Origin: Xestospongia bergquistia
Taxonomy: Eukaryota > Porifera > Demospongiae > Haplosclerida > Petrosiidae
Assembly (NCBI GenBank): GCA_963965975.1
Contig: OZ014415.1
Span: forward strand, 6,515,001-6,579,000
Length of the DNA stretch: 64,000 bases
Direction: 5' to 3'
How positions within the stretch are numbered: the first letter of the stretch is position 1; each line of letters starts with the position of its first letter. The translations under genes were made by a program, and so were the position numbers. Shown here piece after piece: positions 1 to 10,193 of the stretch. Below the pieces are notes generated by a model that was given only the letters and a program-made list of their open reading frames with translations, did not search any database and was not told where the DNA came from.

Positions 1-3000
1 TTATTGAATGGAGAAAGAATTCTTTAATAAATTCTAATAATAATGGTAATACACTCAGTATAACACCAACAGTTATTGGAAGTAATGTTCAGTCTTTGAT
101 ATTTTCATCACTTAATACATCAGATGGTGGACAGTACACATGTCAAGCAACTATAATAGTACCTAACATTGCTACCACAACAGCCAGCTCAACTCAAAGT
201 ATACAGCTACAAAGTACATATTATGAAATGTTATTAATAATTTATTACATTACTTTCTAGTTCCTACTCCTGATGTAAGTATTAGCTTATCAAGACAGAC
301 AGACCTTTTAGCTGGTAGTACTCTTAATATTACATGTACAACTACTGTTAACTCAAGGGTTGACACACCTGTTACCATAGCAACAATTTGGAGAATGGGA
401 TCAAAAAGTTTCCAAAGTGGTCCTAGATTGACAATTCACAGTGCTACAAAGACAGGCAGTAACCAGTATCAGTCAATGCTTAGTTTTAATACACTTAGCA
501 GGACTATAGACTCAGGCAATTATATATGTAATATAACTGTTAATTCAGACTCTAACTATATTTATGTTACTGGCTCTAATAGTGTTACTACTACAACATC
601 TCTGACTGTTACAGGTATATATATGTTATATATTAAATCATAATAATATTATTGGTATCTTATAGATCCTACCATTGGAGACTTTACTGTCATGCCAGAC
701 TCATTTCTGGGTCTGGAGACATCTTGTCCTGCCTCAGACCCTTATGATAACTTTACTCTAGTATGTACTGCTAGTAAACCAGCTCTAATTATACCAACTC
801 TTGAAGTGATCTGGTTACATAATGGTACAGTACGTCAAGGTGTAGTTACCACAAACAATGATATCATGACTAATACACTGAGTATTATTACCAGTAAAAC
901 TAGTGACTCTGGTAGCTATACCTGTCAAGCTACCCTAATCATACCTGACTCTAACAACATCACAACCTCAGAAACAAGTACTGTTACAATAAAACGTGAG
1001 TAGCAATACTCTATTATAATATGTATGTGTGTGTGTGACCATTTTAGGTTCACAAGTTCCCTATTCAGCTCAAAACATCAGTGTTTTGTCTTTAATGAAT
1101 ACTAGTGCTACCATTTCTTTCACTATTCCAAGCATTGTCTATACACCAGAAACCTATTCTATACAATATATTGGTCTAGAGTTACAGAATATACTGAAAA
1201 ACAGTATAAGTGAACAGAGTCCTAATATTACAGCTAATGATATGAAATATCAGATCACATTAACTGGTCTAGAAGAAGCTAACATTTATAACTTCACTGT
1301 TGTATCTACTAACTGTATTGGTAATACTAGTAGTGAAACAATGAGCTTTACTACTCTACCAGGATGTGAGTAAAAAGGACATATTTTGATGTATTTAATG
1401 TATTTATTTATTTTGCAGTACCAACTGGTAGACCTCTAAATTGTAATGTCACTGTACATAATGACAGTGTGACATTACAATGGGATGAACCAGATAAAGC
1501 ATTACAAAATGGGCGTCTAATAGGATATAACTTAACATGTCGAAAACAAGACTTCACTGAGACATTAATGGGACTACCAAATACACTGATGTCAACTGAG
1601 ACAATTGTTTTTATATCAAATTTGTCACCTTATACCGTTTACAACTGTAATCTATCAGCTATTAATGTAGTGGGTGAAGGACCTCCTTTACAATGTCCAT
1701 TTGCTACTGTAGAAGACAATAAGAGAAGTATATATATATATTAGCTATGTTGTTTAAATAATTTTCAAATAGGACCTAGTGATGTTCCTCAAAACTTTAC
1801 TTCGACTCCAACTAAAACTGATGTTACATTTAATTGGAGACGTCCAGCTACTCCTAATGGCATTATCGTACAATATAATCTCACTGTAATAAACTTAGAT
1901 ACTAACCAAATTAATAACATAATAATTGATGTGTCTTCTAATCAAGAAACTGTGTCTATGACTATTAATGGATTCTCACCCTATCAGAATTATACTGCTA
2001 CTGTTTCAGCTAGTACAGCAGTTGGATATGGACCTAGTGCTATTACTGTAGGAAGAACTGATCCTGATAGTAAGCAGATATAATAATATGTTTCACATCT
2101 ATTTAACTTTTTTTGCTATAGTTTCATCAGCTGTCAATCTATTCACAATTCCAATTCAAATTACTAATATCTTAGTTATAACTTCTATACCCATTGTCAA
2201 TGATTCCACAGTTAACCTCACTTGGACTCCACCTACCTCACCCAATGGATATATTAGTCGTTATAATATAGCAGTAAATAATAAAAGAAATCAATCCAAT
2301 AACACAGCCTTTGTCCCAAGTACTCCTGATACAAATATATACACTAATTTGATCACTCAACTAGGTAAGTTACTAAAAACCTAATACCTTTATATTTATT
2401 TCTATTAATATAGCACCTGGTATTCCTTATTACATTACAATTGGTGCTGTTAATGAAGTTGGTCAAGGAGAGAATGTAACTATTACTGTGTTTAGTCAGC
2501 CATCATGTAAGTAAAGTTAATATGTCTTGAAATATCATCTCATTCATGTTTCCTTTAGTACCTACTCAAAGTCCAGCAGATGTTAAAGCCTCTAGATCTC
2601 AAGATAGTTTTTCTATCACTGTCACATGGTCTCCATCAACTTTTGAAGACATTGGAGCATTTTTTATATACAAAATTACAGCTACTCCTGATAGTAGTAA
2701 TGGTAAACGTCGTCAGGTGACCAATCCTATAGTTCAGTATGAGCCCTACAATGAAACATCAACTGTCCTTACTGGACTTGACCCTACAGAGGGATATTCT
2801 GTCACAGTGAGCTATGTAATACTTGGTCAAAATGGAGAAGTAACTGGTCCAGATAGTAATCCTATTCAAGCTCCTCCTAGTAAGTGATTATAATGATAAT
2901 TAAATTGCTGTTAATTCTCCCCAAATAGATATGGACACTGTAACTCAACTTCCATCAAGTACTGCTATTACATTAAGTAGGACATCAATTGTTATAAGTG

Positions 3001-3742
3001 ATACAATAATTGTCAGTACAACTAATATAGGTAAATTAATGAAGCTTGAAATGTTATGATTTTTATCTTATAGTACCACCTACAAGCTCTACAGATGATG
3101 GTTCCAATAGTACTGGATTGGTCATTGGTTTAGCTGTGGTATTGGGTATTGCATTTACTATTATTATTATTTTGGTTTTAATTGTCCTATGTATGTATAA
3201 GGAAAAATCCAATGCTTATAAACTGAATAGGTAACTAAATTAAACATTAATTTTACTGAAGACATTTAATGTATTTTAATACAGATACAAAGAGGAAGAT
3301 ATTGCTATGACCTTAAGTCCAAGTTATATTACTGCTAAGAAACATACCTTATTGTTAGTTGCTTTATACTATAGCATGCTATTATTTTGTCTTTCCACTG
3401 TATTTTAGAAGTGCTCCTGCAGAGCCACTATATGACAATATTTTAGACAGAGCTTCAGCAAATGCAGATTATGAGATACCAGTAACTCCATGTACAGCTT
3501 ATGATACTACTCAATTTACATTGTTAGTTGCTTAATACTATTGTTTGCTATTATTTGTCTTTCCATTGTCTTATAGAACTATTCCTCCTGCAAAGCCATC
3601 AAATGAAAATAATTTAGATGAGTCTACAGCAACTGTGGACAACAAGATACCTGTGACTCCATGTCCAGCTTATGATACTATTCAATTTACAAATACACAA
3701 TTATTAGAAGATTCATATGAGTATGTTAATATACAACCTTAG
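1..3742 (+). CDS. Ig/FN3 transmembrane receptor, 5' end outside window
   Basis: Cell-surface receptor or adhesion protein read from 14 exons: 1-213, 261-614, 666-995, 1048-1365, 1419-1727, 1773-2069, 2122-2364, 2414-2506, 2559-2879, 2929-3030, 3074-3230, 3285-3353, 3409-3522, 3577-3742. Exons 1-3 are Ig-like domains with the typical second-cysteine motif (DGGQYTCQA, DSGNYICNI, DSGSYTCQA). Exons 4, 5, 6, 7+8 and 9 are five FN3-like domains. Exon 10 is a Ser/Thr stalk and exon 11 holds one transmembrane helix (about 22 residues around LVIGLAVVLGIAFTIIII) followed by a basic stop-transfer. Exons 12-14 are the cytoplasmic tail with YDNI, YEIP, YDTTQF, YDTIQF and YVNI tyrosine motifs, ending at TAG 3740-3742. 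Ig and FN3 exons are multiples of three, and the tail exons close in frame. The ligand is unknown. Introns are about 45-60 bp. The start and any further Ig domains lie to the left. Confidence 0.85.
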
Positions 3743-5742
3743 TATGTTACTGCTGTTGTTATGATATTTGTTGTGGACAAATGAAATAACAAAAAATGTT
3801 TCATTATATAGTGTTTATTTTATTCCTCTGATGTAATTAATAATGTGATTATAATATTAGACCAATGTTTTAATTAATTTATGGTCAATTATATTGAATA
3901 TTATAACTATTATATGTATAGTAGTATAAACATCACAGTGTTTTCATATGTTGTTCATGTATATTTATATGTATACTGATTGACAGTTGTATAGTTTATG
4001 AAATGTTGGACCTTATTATTCTATTTTTGTATGTGACTATCAACAGTGGTGAATTTAACTAAGTGACATAATGTAGTCACTGATGCACATTACACCTTAT
4101 CTCATCATTTTTAATTGCAAGTGACTGAACAAATAACTTTATACTGAGCTTCTACCATCGTAGAAATAATGAAAACAATGATGTGCCCCATCTAATGTTA
4201 GAATAACTATGAAGACTTTACAGTTCATTTCTGAAGGATGAACACTCATATAATGCTCCTAATATTAAATGTTAAACATTTGTCATGGTAATGTAGTACT
4301 GAAATTGCCATCAAACATTATACCAGAAAAGGTTTGGCTATATATAAGAATACTTTAAATGTGTTAATTCTGTTAGACACATAGGTTCAGGATGATTGAT
4401 AAGTCCATAGCACTATATTGGTTTATAGTAGCTCAAACATGGACATAATTTATTCCAATTGATAAAAAACTTGAAGATAACTAGTCTTGAAAATATACAA
4501 TAAAGTCAGGATGTATATATATGTAATACTCAAGTCAAGAAATTTGAGCATAGGTACATAGAACCATCTTTCTTACAGTACATGTAGCAATTTAAAGTGA
4601 ATGTATACCTAATCATTATTATCATGTGATCTAGAGTAAGTTGCCACTTATTGTTATATCTATTCCCATTAGTTTCTTGTATTGGTTATAATCACTTTCA
4701 CATTCTTGTAAAATAGTTGTCTTGTTGTTGCAAAAATGTTTCGGCAATAGAAATTGCTTGTTGGTGTGAAATGAGACTTGGGATGCTTCATACCCCAAGA
4801 AATTAAGTTAACAATCTGATTTAATAGTAAATTAATATTGAACAATAGCATTCCATACTATATTGTGTACCTAACTCAACATATTTCATTTCAGTTCTAG
4901 ATACTCTGAAAACTTCTGTAGCCTTTCCTTGTCATACTAAAATACTAACATGAAATTTAGTTAAGTAAGTATGGAATTACCTTGCAAATTAAAGCTCAAT
5001 ATTCTCTCCTATTTCATTGTTATTGCACTTAGGATAGATAGTCTTAAAGATTATTGATTTCTAATGCTTACTTTGGTATGATGAATGCTCCAGTTTTAAT
5101 ACTCTCTTTTTACATTATCTGTGGAGCACTTCCACTTCCCACCATTTTCCTGATAGTTTGTTTTCTCTTTGTTAAAAGAATTGTTGTCTATTGCTACCAC
5201 CACTTGGATTCTATTTTTTAAATGACAACATTAGTTTCTATAGTTAAGGAGTAGTGTGTCATCTTCATGTTAAAGCATGAATTGTAATAGTTAAAAAATT
5301 TCCTTCCTTTTTATGCATAATAGGATGTCTGCTTTTTCTATTACTTCGACATATCCTTTAACATCTTTTTCAGTAAAACCATGTAAATATCTGTTACTTG
5401 TATATGTTACTTGCTGGATCAAAATAACTAAAATTATTGTTTTAAGAACATGTAGGGAGATGCATACAACCTACAATTTTTAGAAGATTTGAATCATATT
5501 TTCAATATGTTACTTTACCTTGGATGATACAGTTGTTGTATTGTTTATTATATCTTTATCATCCCACTATTGATTATTGTTATGATCTAGGCAAAGTGTC
5601 AACTCCAGCTCCACCCTACCAATAATACTCGAGTATAATAAGGTGTGGTTATCTATGAATGTGCTGCTTATGAATGACTCTGTTGAAGTTAGCAGCGAAT
5701 ATGCTGCTAGTAAGTAGAGTAAATAGCATAACAAACTAAGCC
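3743..5742. other. Intergenic AT-rich stretch, no gene seen
   Basis: Two kilobases of AT-rich sequence after the receptor. The first 100-200 bases are probably its 3' UTR. No exon with recognisable domain content or good splice signals was found on either strand. The longest open stretch (about 60 codons, minus strand near 4669-4851) has no signal peptide or family resemblance. A short GC-richer part near 5590-5700 precedes the next Reeler pseudogene and may have been its promoter. Confidence 0.5.
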
Positions 5743-7333
5743 ATGACTCTTTTTGTCTTCTGCTTGCTTGTCTTCTTACATGGCCTTAAGCTCATATTCT
5801 GGTGGTGCACCTACAAGTGCTTATAGCTCTATAACTCCCAGTCATCCTGGATTATCACAGACTCTTCCAGGAGGCTTCTTTCTCTACTCAAGTCTAGTTG
5901 ACTGTGGAGGTAACTATGTTGCCAATCAGGCCTACACTGGTAAGTGTATACAAAGAAACAGTTTATCACTTTGTTATTTTATTCTGTCAATAGTCAAACT
6001 AGAAGGTGGCCAGTCATTTAAAGGTTTCCTGATTCAAGCTCGGCAGTTTGGATCAAGTATACCAATTGGTTCTTTCTAGTGTTGTTTTAGTTAACTGTAA
6101 CTAATACTAAAATATTTTTAGTAGAGAGTAAAAATTTTAGTTAACTATAACTAAAACTATAACTAATATTTTTTTTCAATTGTTACTATTAACTATAACT
6201 AAACTAAAATTAAAACTTTCCTTTGAACTATAACTAAAACTAAATTAAATAGCCTCAATTATTTTAGTTATTAACCACATAGAATATGTAAAGCATTTAG
6301 CATAATTATCATGTTAGGTAGTGCATGCCTGAGTTGTTTGTGCATTTAACCTTCCATGCATGAGTGATTTTCTAGTTATAGTTAAGCTTAAGTAGAAAGC
6401 ATCAAAGTCAAAGAGGAGTATGGCAATACTTCAAGTATCTTCCTGTAGAAAACAAAAATGTTTGCTTTAATAACAAAAGTGATGGTGCTCAATGTGGCTT
6501 CAGTTTAAACATGACTATAGCTAATACTATAACTAATACTAAAACTAAATTAAATTTCACATTAATACTATAACTAATACTAAAAATAAAAATAAATTTC
6601 ACCTTTTACTATAACTAAACTAAAACTAAAACACCTTATGTCTACTAAAACAACACTAGTTCTTTCTCAATTTTGCCATCTGGAACTAAAACATTATCTT
6701 GCTCTGGAGTGGCAACAGCAAGTGTAAGAACTTACATGATATATATTCCTCTCTTTTATTCATAACTTTATAGGTAACTCACTCAAATAACAATGATAAA
6801 ACGAGAGTGATGTTTACTTAGATAGCCCCTTCAACACCTGAAATAGTTGAATTCAAGTGAATACATGATAATAATGTTGTTATTTTAGTGTTTTTATATT
6901 TCCAGGTACACAATTGTTGTTCAAAACAGTCAAGGTACTAGTATTTATTATGCCAATATTAATGCTACTCAATTCAGAGTAAGATATATACTAGCAATGT
7001 GTTTAACTCATAATTATTATACATGGAATAGCCAACTGGAGTTTAGTGAACTATTTGATAAGGAATGAACGACATATCAGTATATACATTATTACAACAC
7101 CTACTTGCATGTAACTATACTTTTAAATAGTTATAATATGTACATGGTCATTTTATGATTTACTTGTTTTGAACAACAATGCTAGTTACCATAGAATGAT
7201 ATATTGTGATGTCTAACTATCTACATATATTACAGACTGCATCATCTTCATGTCCTATTGTGTTCCATACACTAAATAACTGTGAAAGAGAACAGTGTAC
7301 ATTCTATTGGGCTGTGGGACCTAGTGCTACTAT
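5743..7333 (+). pseudogene. Broken Reeler/DOMON gene (FRRS1-like relative)
   Basis: Degenerate relative of the intact gene at 10194. Exons correspond to 5743-5939 (signal peptide and Reeler start), 5994-6076 continued at 6667-6723 (Reeler), 6774-6856, 6906-6978 and 7236-7333 (first half of a DOMON). Lesions seen: the ATG at 5743 is out of frame with the Reeler segment that reads SYSGGAPTSAYSSITPS; a 582-bp MITE at 6077-6658 interrupts exon 2 and brings a stop at its first base; exon 3 has TAG where the intact paralogue has TGG (LYS-x-W position in the VMFTW motif); the Ser/Thr-rich linker exon is deleted; and the DOMON breaks off near 7333. Exon order and introns still match the paralogue, so it arose by gene duplication, not retrocopying. 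Confidence 0.85.
6077..6658. mobile_element. hAT-like MITE (582 bp) with 8-bp target duplication
   Basis: The element starts TAGTGTTGTTTTAGT and ends with the inverted copy ACTAAAACAACACTA. It is flanked on both sides by GTTCTTTC (6069-6076 and 6659-6666). Removing the element and one flank copy restores the exon seen in the paralogue at 10194 (IGSFS). An 8-bp duplication and TAG-type ends suit the hAT superfamily. The interior is made of many diverged repeats of a motif like ACTATAACTAAAAC and encodes nothing, so it is non-autonomous. Confidence 0.85.
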
Positions 7334-7890
7334 TGAAGCAAGAACTGATCCTCTACACTGTAAAAATTGAATAGTTGGTTTAACCAATACATGGTTATAT
7401 GGTTGCATATGCAAAAAGTAAACTTATTACTATTTTGATTACTAATGTGTTATGAAATTAGTGGCTATGTAGCTACATAAGCAGTAGGACATTAGTAATG
7501 AAAACAGTATTATGATTACTTTTCCAACAAAAATAAGTTTGTAATTGCAACTTGTATAACCAAATAATGGTTAAATCAACCAATTAATTTTTACAGTGTA
7601 ATAGTAAGCAGATATAATAATAAGTTTTACATATTTTGATATAGTTTCATCAGCTGTCAATCTATTCACAATTCCAATTCAAATTACTAATATCTTAGTT
7701 ACACATTCTATACCCATTGTCAACAACTCCACTGTTAACCTCACTTGGACTTCACCTACCTCACCCAATGGATATATTAGTGGTTATAATATAGCAGTAA
7801 ATAAAAAGAGATAAACCAAATTTAATAACACAACCTTTGTCCCAATTACTCCTGATACATGTGTTACACAACTTGATCACTCAACTAGGG
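7334..7890 (+). pseudogene. Displaced FN3 exon copied from the receptor at 1-3742
   Basis: The sequence from about 7334, interrupted by a MITE, repeats the end of receptor exon 6, its intron and exon 7 (compare 2050-2364). It shares the run from TTTCATCAGCTGTCAATC onward and encodes the same FN3 strand (VNLTWT-PTSPNGYIS) with changes. An in-frame stop follows (AAAAAGAGATAA near 7804-7815), and no neighbouring receptor exons are present. It abuts the broken DOMON exon of the preceding pseudogene. It is a fragment left by an ectopic duplication. Confidence 0.85.
7356..7598. mobile_element. MITE with TA target duplication (Tc1/mariner-like), 243 bp
   Basis: The ends are CACTGTAAAAATT and its inverted copy AATTTTTACAGTG, followed inward by a longer imperfect inverted repeat that includes the GGTT(T/G)AACCA region on both sides. 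TA lies on both flanks (7354-7355 and 7599-7600), as expected of the Tc1/mariner group. No coding content. A relative lies at about 17217-17447. Confidence 0.75.
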
Positions 7891-8402
7891 ACATTTCAAA
7901 CATAGATACATGCACACCACAGATGTCTGAAATGTTCATTATGCGTGAGATGTTATACATTCTTAGCATTTAAATGGTTTTAATTATTTCATAAACCAAA
8001 TTTTTTTCACCATTTTTTCATTTTCATTACCTAAACATTTTCAAACATTTCAGTTCTAACATTTCAAAGTTTTCAAGCATCTCAAAAATTTACAATGGTT
8101 CTAGTATAATTCCATTGTACATTTGTCAGGCACTAAAGCCATTCATTTCAAAATTTTCCAGCATTCAAAACTAATTTTAATAATCATTAAAAATATTTTA
8201 GTACAAACGTTCTTTTAATTTATGTAAACGTTTATCCTTTCCTTTATATATATATTCTTATTGTTTATGTAAACGTTTATTCTTTCCTCTGTAATGTTTA
8301 TGAAAACCCAACAAATGCAGAAAGCAAACATTTATTGTATGTCATTTTCCAATAACATAAACTTTCTCGTTGCTCCATAAACATTTCCTTCCTGCGAGGA
8401 CT
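7891..8402. other. AT-rich spacer with short direct repeats, no gene
   Basis: No coding signal. It contains repeats of an ACATTTCAAA-like motif (about 7890-8110) and two near-identical copies of TTTATGTAAACGTTTAT (about 8219-8235 and 8263-8279), which could be cis elements for the gene at 8486 or mobile-element debris. Confidence 0.4.
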
Positions 8403-8409
8403 TATAAAA
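8403..8409 (+). promoter_or_regulatory. Candidate TATA box of the 8486 gene
   Basis: TATAAAA in a locally GC-richer context (CTTATAAAAAACGCG), about 83 bp before the ATG at 8486. This spacing allows a start site near 8433 and a 5' UTR of about 50 bases. Inferred from sequence alone. Confidence 0.4.
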
Positions 8410-8485
8410 AACGCGAGCAATTTCCTGTTGCACGTCCAGTTTTTATTCGTTGTTGGAAAATATTAAAAATTTGGAGTTATTAAAG

Positions 8486-9040
8486 ATGAAAATCATCCTG
8501 TTCCTCTTAGGCATTTCTGGGGCGATCATACTTCCAAATAATTATACAGCTTCTTTGAATTTAAATAGTAATTGGAGAAGCGTAAGTATAAATGCTTATG
8601 CAGAGAAAGCTTGTTCGCTTGGATTTTATAAACACTCAAATGGTGATACATATCATAATTTTTACCGGTCATTACCTAAATGTGGAATTTCATGGTCTGA
8701 AAGAATTAATTCTTATAATTTTCGTCTTGGGATTCTTGTTAACGAGACTACATTGTTTCAATACAGATATGAACTCTGTTATAGTGGAAATGGGTATTAT
8801 GGTGGCTGCTATACATTCAAAGAAGATTGGTTTGTTTACATTCCATGCAAAAATTGCAGTGAAGAATTTCCAGCCCCAATTCCTGTCAGTACAACTGTAA
8901 CATTCTCCACAACTTTTTCGTTTCCTACCATTTTACCATGTGGAATTCCAACAACTACTCCAATACTAAAAAGTTCTGTAATACCAAAGAGTACTCAATT
9001 GTCAGCTCCAAATTGTGGTGTTACAATTCCTTGCAAATAA
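8486..9040 (+). CDS. Secreted Cys-rich protein with Thr/Ser/Pro-rich tail, unknown family
   Basis: Single-exon gene of 184 codons. I chose the ATG at 8486 over the upstream in-frame one at 8450 because it opens directly on a signal peptide (MKIILFLLGISGAII). The mature part (about residues 20-125) has Cys pairs, many aromatic residues and N-glycosylation sequons (NYT, NET, NCS). Residues 125-184 are rich in Thr, Ser and Pro and end in a Cys-containing motif, CGVTIPCK. The general plan is a small secreted domain plus mucin-like tail. I recognise no family. Another copy of its last few codons and 3' UTR lies at 9272-9490, so the gene had a neighbour of the same kind. It has no introns, unlike its surroundings. 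Confidence 0.65.
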   Translation: MKIILFLLGISGAIILPNNYTASLNLNSNWRSVSINAYAEKACSLGFYKHSNGDTYHNFYRSLPKCGISWSERINSYNFRLGILVNETTLFQYRYELCYSGNGYYGGCYTFKEDWFVYIPCKNCSEEFPAPIPVSTTVTFSTTFSFPTILPCGIPTTTPILKSSVIPKSTQLSAPNCGVTIPCK

Positions 9041-9490
9041 CTCACATTTTTTGACTAATCCTAATAGAGGATATTAGTAGTTATCAGTTCATTAAAATGT
9101 AGTTTTAGTTTTATTAAATTATAAAAAATTGAAAATATATGAAAAATTTAGTTTGTCCATGACTCATAGCACCAGAATTGGTAGTCATGTAACCTAGTCT
9201 ATTCAAAAGATTAATGAGATTTCCAGACATGTCAATTTCATATTCACATTGAATACTCCATTGTCATCTACAACTTGCAGTGTTACAACTCCTTGTAAGT
9301 AATTCATATTTTTGACTAATCCTAATAGAGGATATTAGTATATAGGTATCAGTTGATTAATGTAGTTTCAGTAAAAAAAATTAAAATTATACAAATGTTA
9401 CATTTGTCCTTGACTCATGGTGCCAGGATTGGTAGGCATGGGATTCAGTCTATTCAAAAGATTAATGAGATTTCCATGCATATCAATGAA
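9011..9490 (+). repeat. Direct duplication of the 3' end of the 8486 gene
   Basis: About 9011-9240 and 9272-9490 are diverged direct copies. Both include the C-terminal codons (CGVTIPCK stop versus CSVTTPCK stop), the TTTTTGACTAATCCTAATAG stretch and a block ending in ATTAATGAGATTTCCA. The second copy lacks the rest of the gene. The conserved Cys-x-Val-Thr-x-Pro-Cys-Lys ending suggests a shared C-terminal motif. Confidence 0.8.
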
Positions 9491-9655
9491 CGACATATCA
9501 GTATATAATTATTACAACACCTACTTGCATGTAACTATACTTTTAAATAGCTATAATATGTACATGGTCATTTTATGATTTCCTTGTTTTGAACAACAAT
9601 GCTAGTTACCATAGAATGATATATTGTGATGTCTAACTATCTATATATATTACAG
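9491..9655 (+). repeat. Copy of the FRRS1-like intron that precedes the DOMON exon
   Basis: This stretch (ACGACATATCAGTATATA ... TATATATTACAG) is nearly the same as introns at about 7068-7235, 11257-11423 and 18918-19090, each of which ends at the acceptor of a DOMON exon. Here no sense DOMON exon follows; antisense DOMON sequence does. It marks a recombination scar. Confidence 0.75.
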
Positions 9656-9668
9656 TCAGTTAATACTA

Positions 9669-10085
9669 AGAAATCCTGTCATTTCTGTAGTACATCCATA
9701 GATCATCTTGAGTGTTGTCCAGTTGGTTAAAAGAAAAGTTCAGTAAGTTCAGTAACAGATTCCAATTATCAATCACAATGACCACATTGTTCAGTACATC
9801 ACAATCTAAAACGTCAGTAGGACCCTACAATTATTTCATCATCCTCTGCTACTTTGAGTTAATCAGTTACTACTATAACTTCATTTTCAATGATGACATC
9901 TTCTGAAGCAGTGACATCATCAACAGCAGTGTTATCCTCATCTGTTATGATTTCTTCTTTAACCATTCTTTTATCAACAACTGTTGTAGCATCATATCTT
10001 CCTCAATGGAGACAATCATTGTTTAATTTCAAAGTGCTGAGCTTGAATGACGAATCCTTTAAATGATTGACAGTCTCCAAGTTGA
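9669..10085 (-). pseudogene. Antisense remains of a diverged Reeler-DOMON gene
   Basis: Read on the minus strand, 10085-10021 matches Reeler exon 2: after an AG acceptor it encodes DCQSFKGFVIQAQHF, with one base missing upstream that shifts the frame. Further along, 9815-9669 encodes a DOMON middle exon (DVLDC, VVIVIDNWN, NQLDNTQDDL, NDRIS), matching DVLGC, VVDGWN and NQLDNTQEGL in the gene at 10194. Between them is a stretch that is acidic on the minus strand (SEDVIIENEV) and Ser/Thr-rich on the plus strand (TSSEAVTSSTAVLSSS), in the place of the linker exon. Stops and frameshifts make it a pseudogene. A second copy of the DOMON part lies at 17645-17793. Confidence 0.7.
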
Positions 10086-10193
10086 CTAAAGAATGAAAAA
10101 ATGTATTTTAATGTGCTGTTTTAAAAGTTTCTTATTACCATTACATTGACTGTTACATTCATCAAATGGGTGGAGCTGCGAACTAACTAAGCT

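Noticed and set aside
8592..8900. 102-codon plus-strand frame overlapping the secreted Cys-rich gene
   Set aside because: Shadow frame inside 8486-9040; no signal peptide and no domain features.
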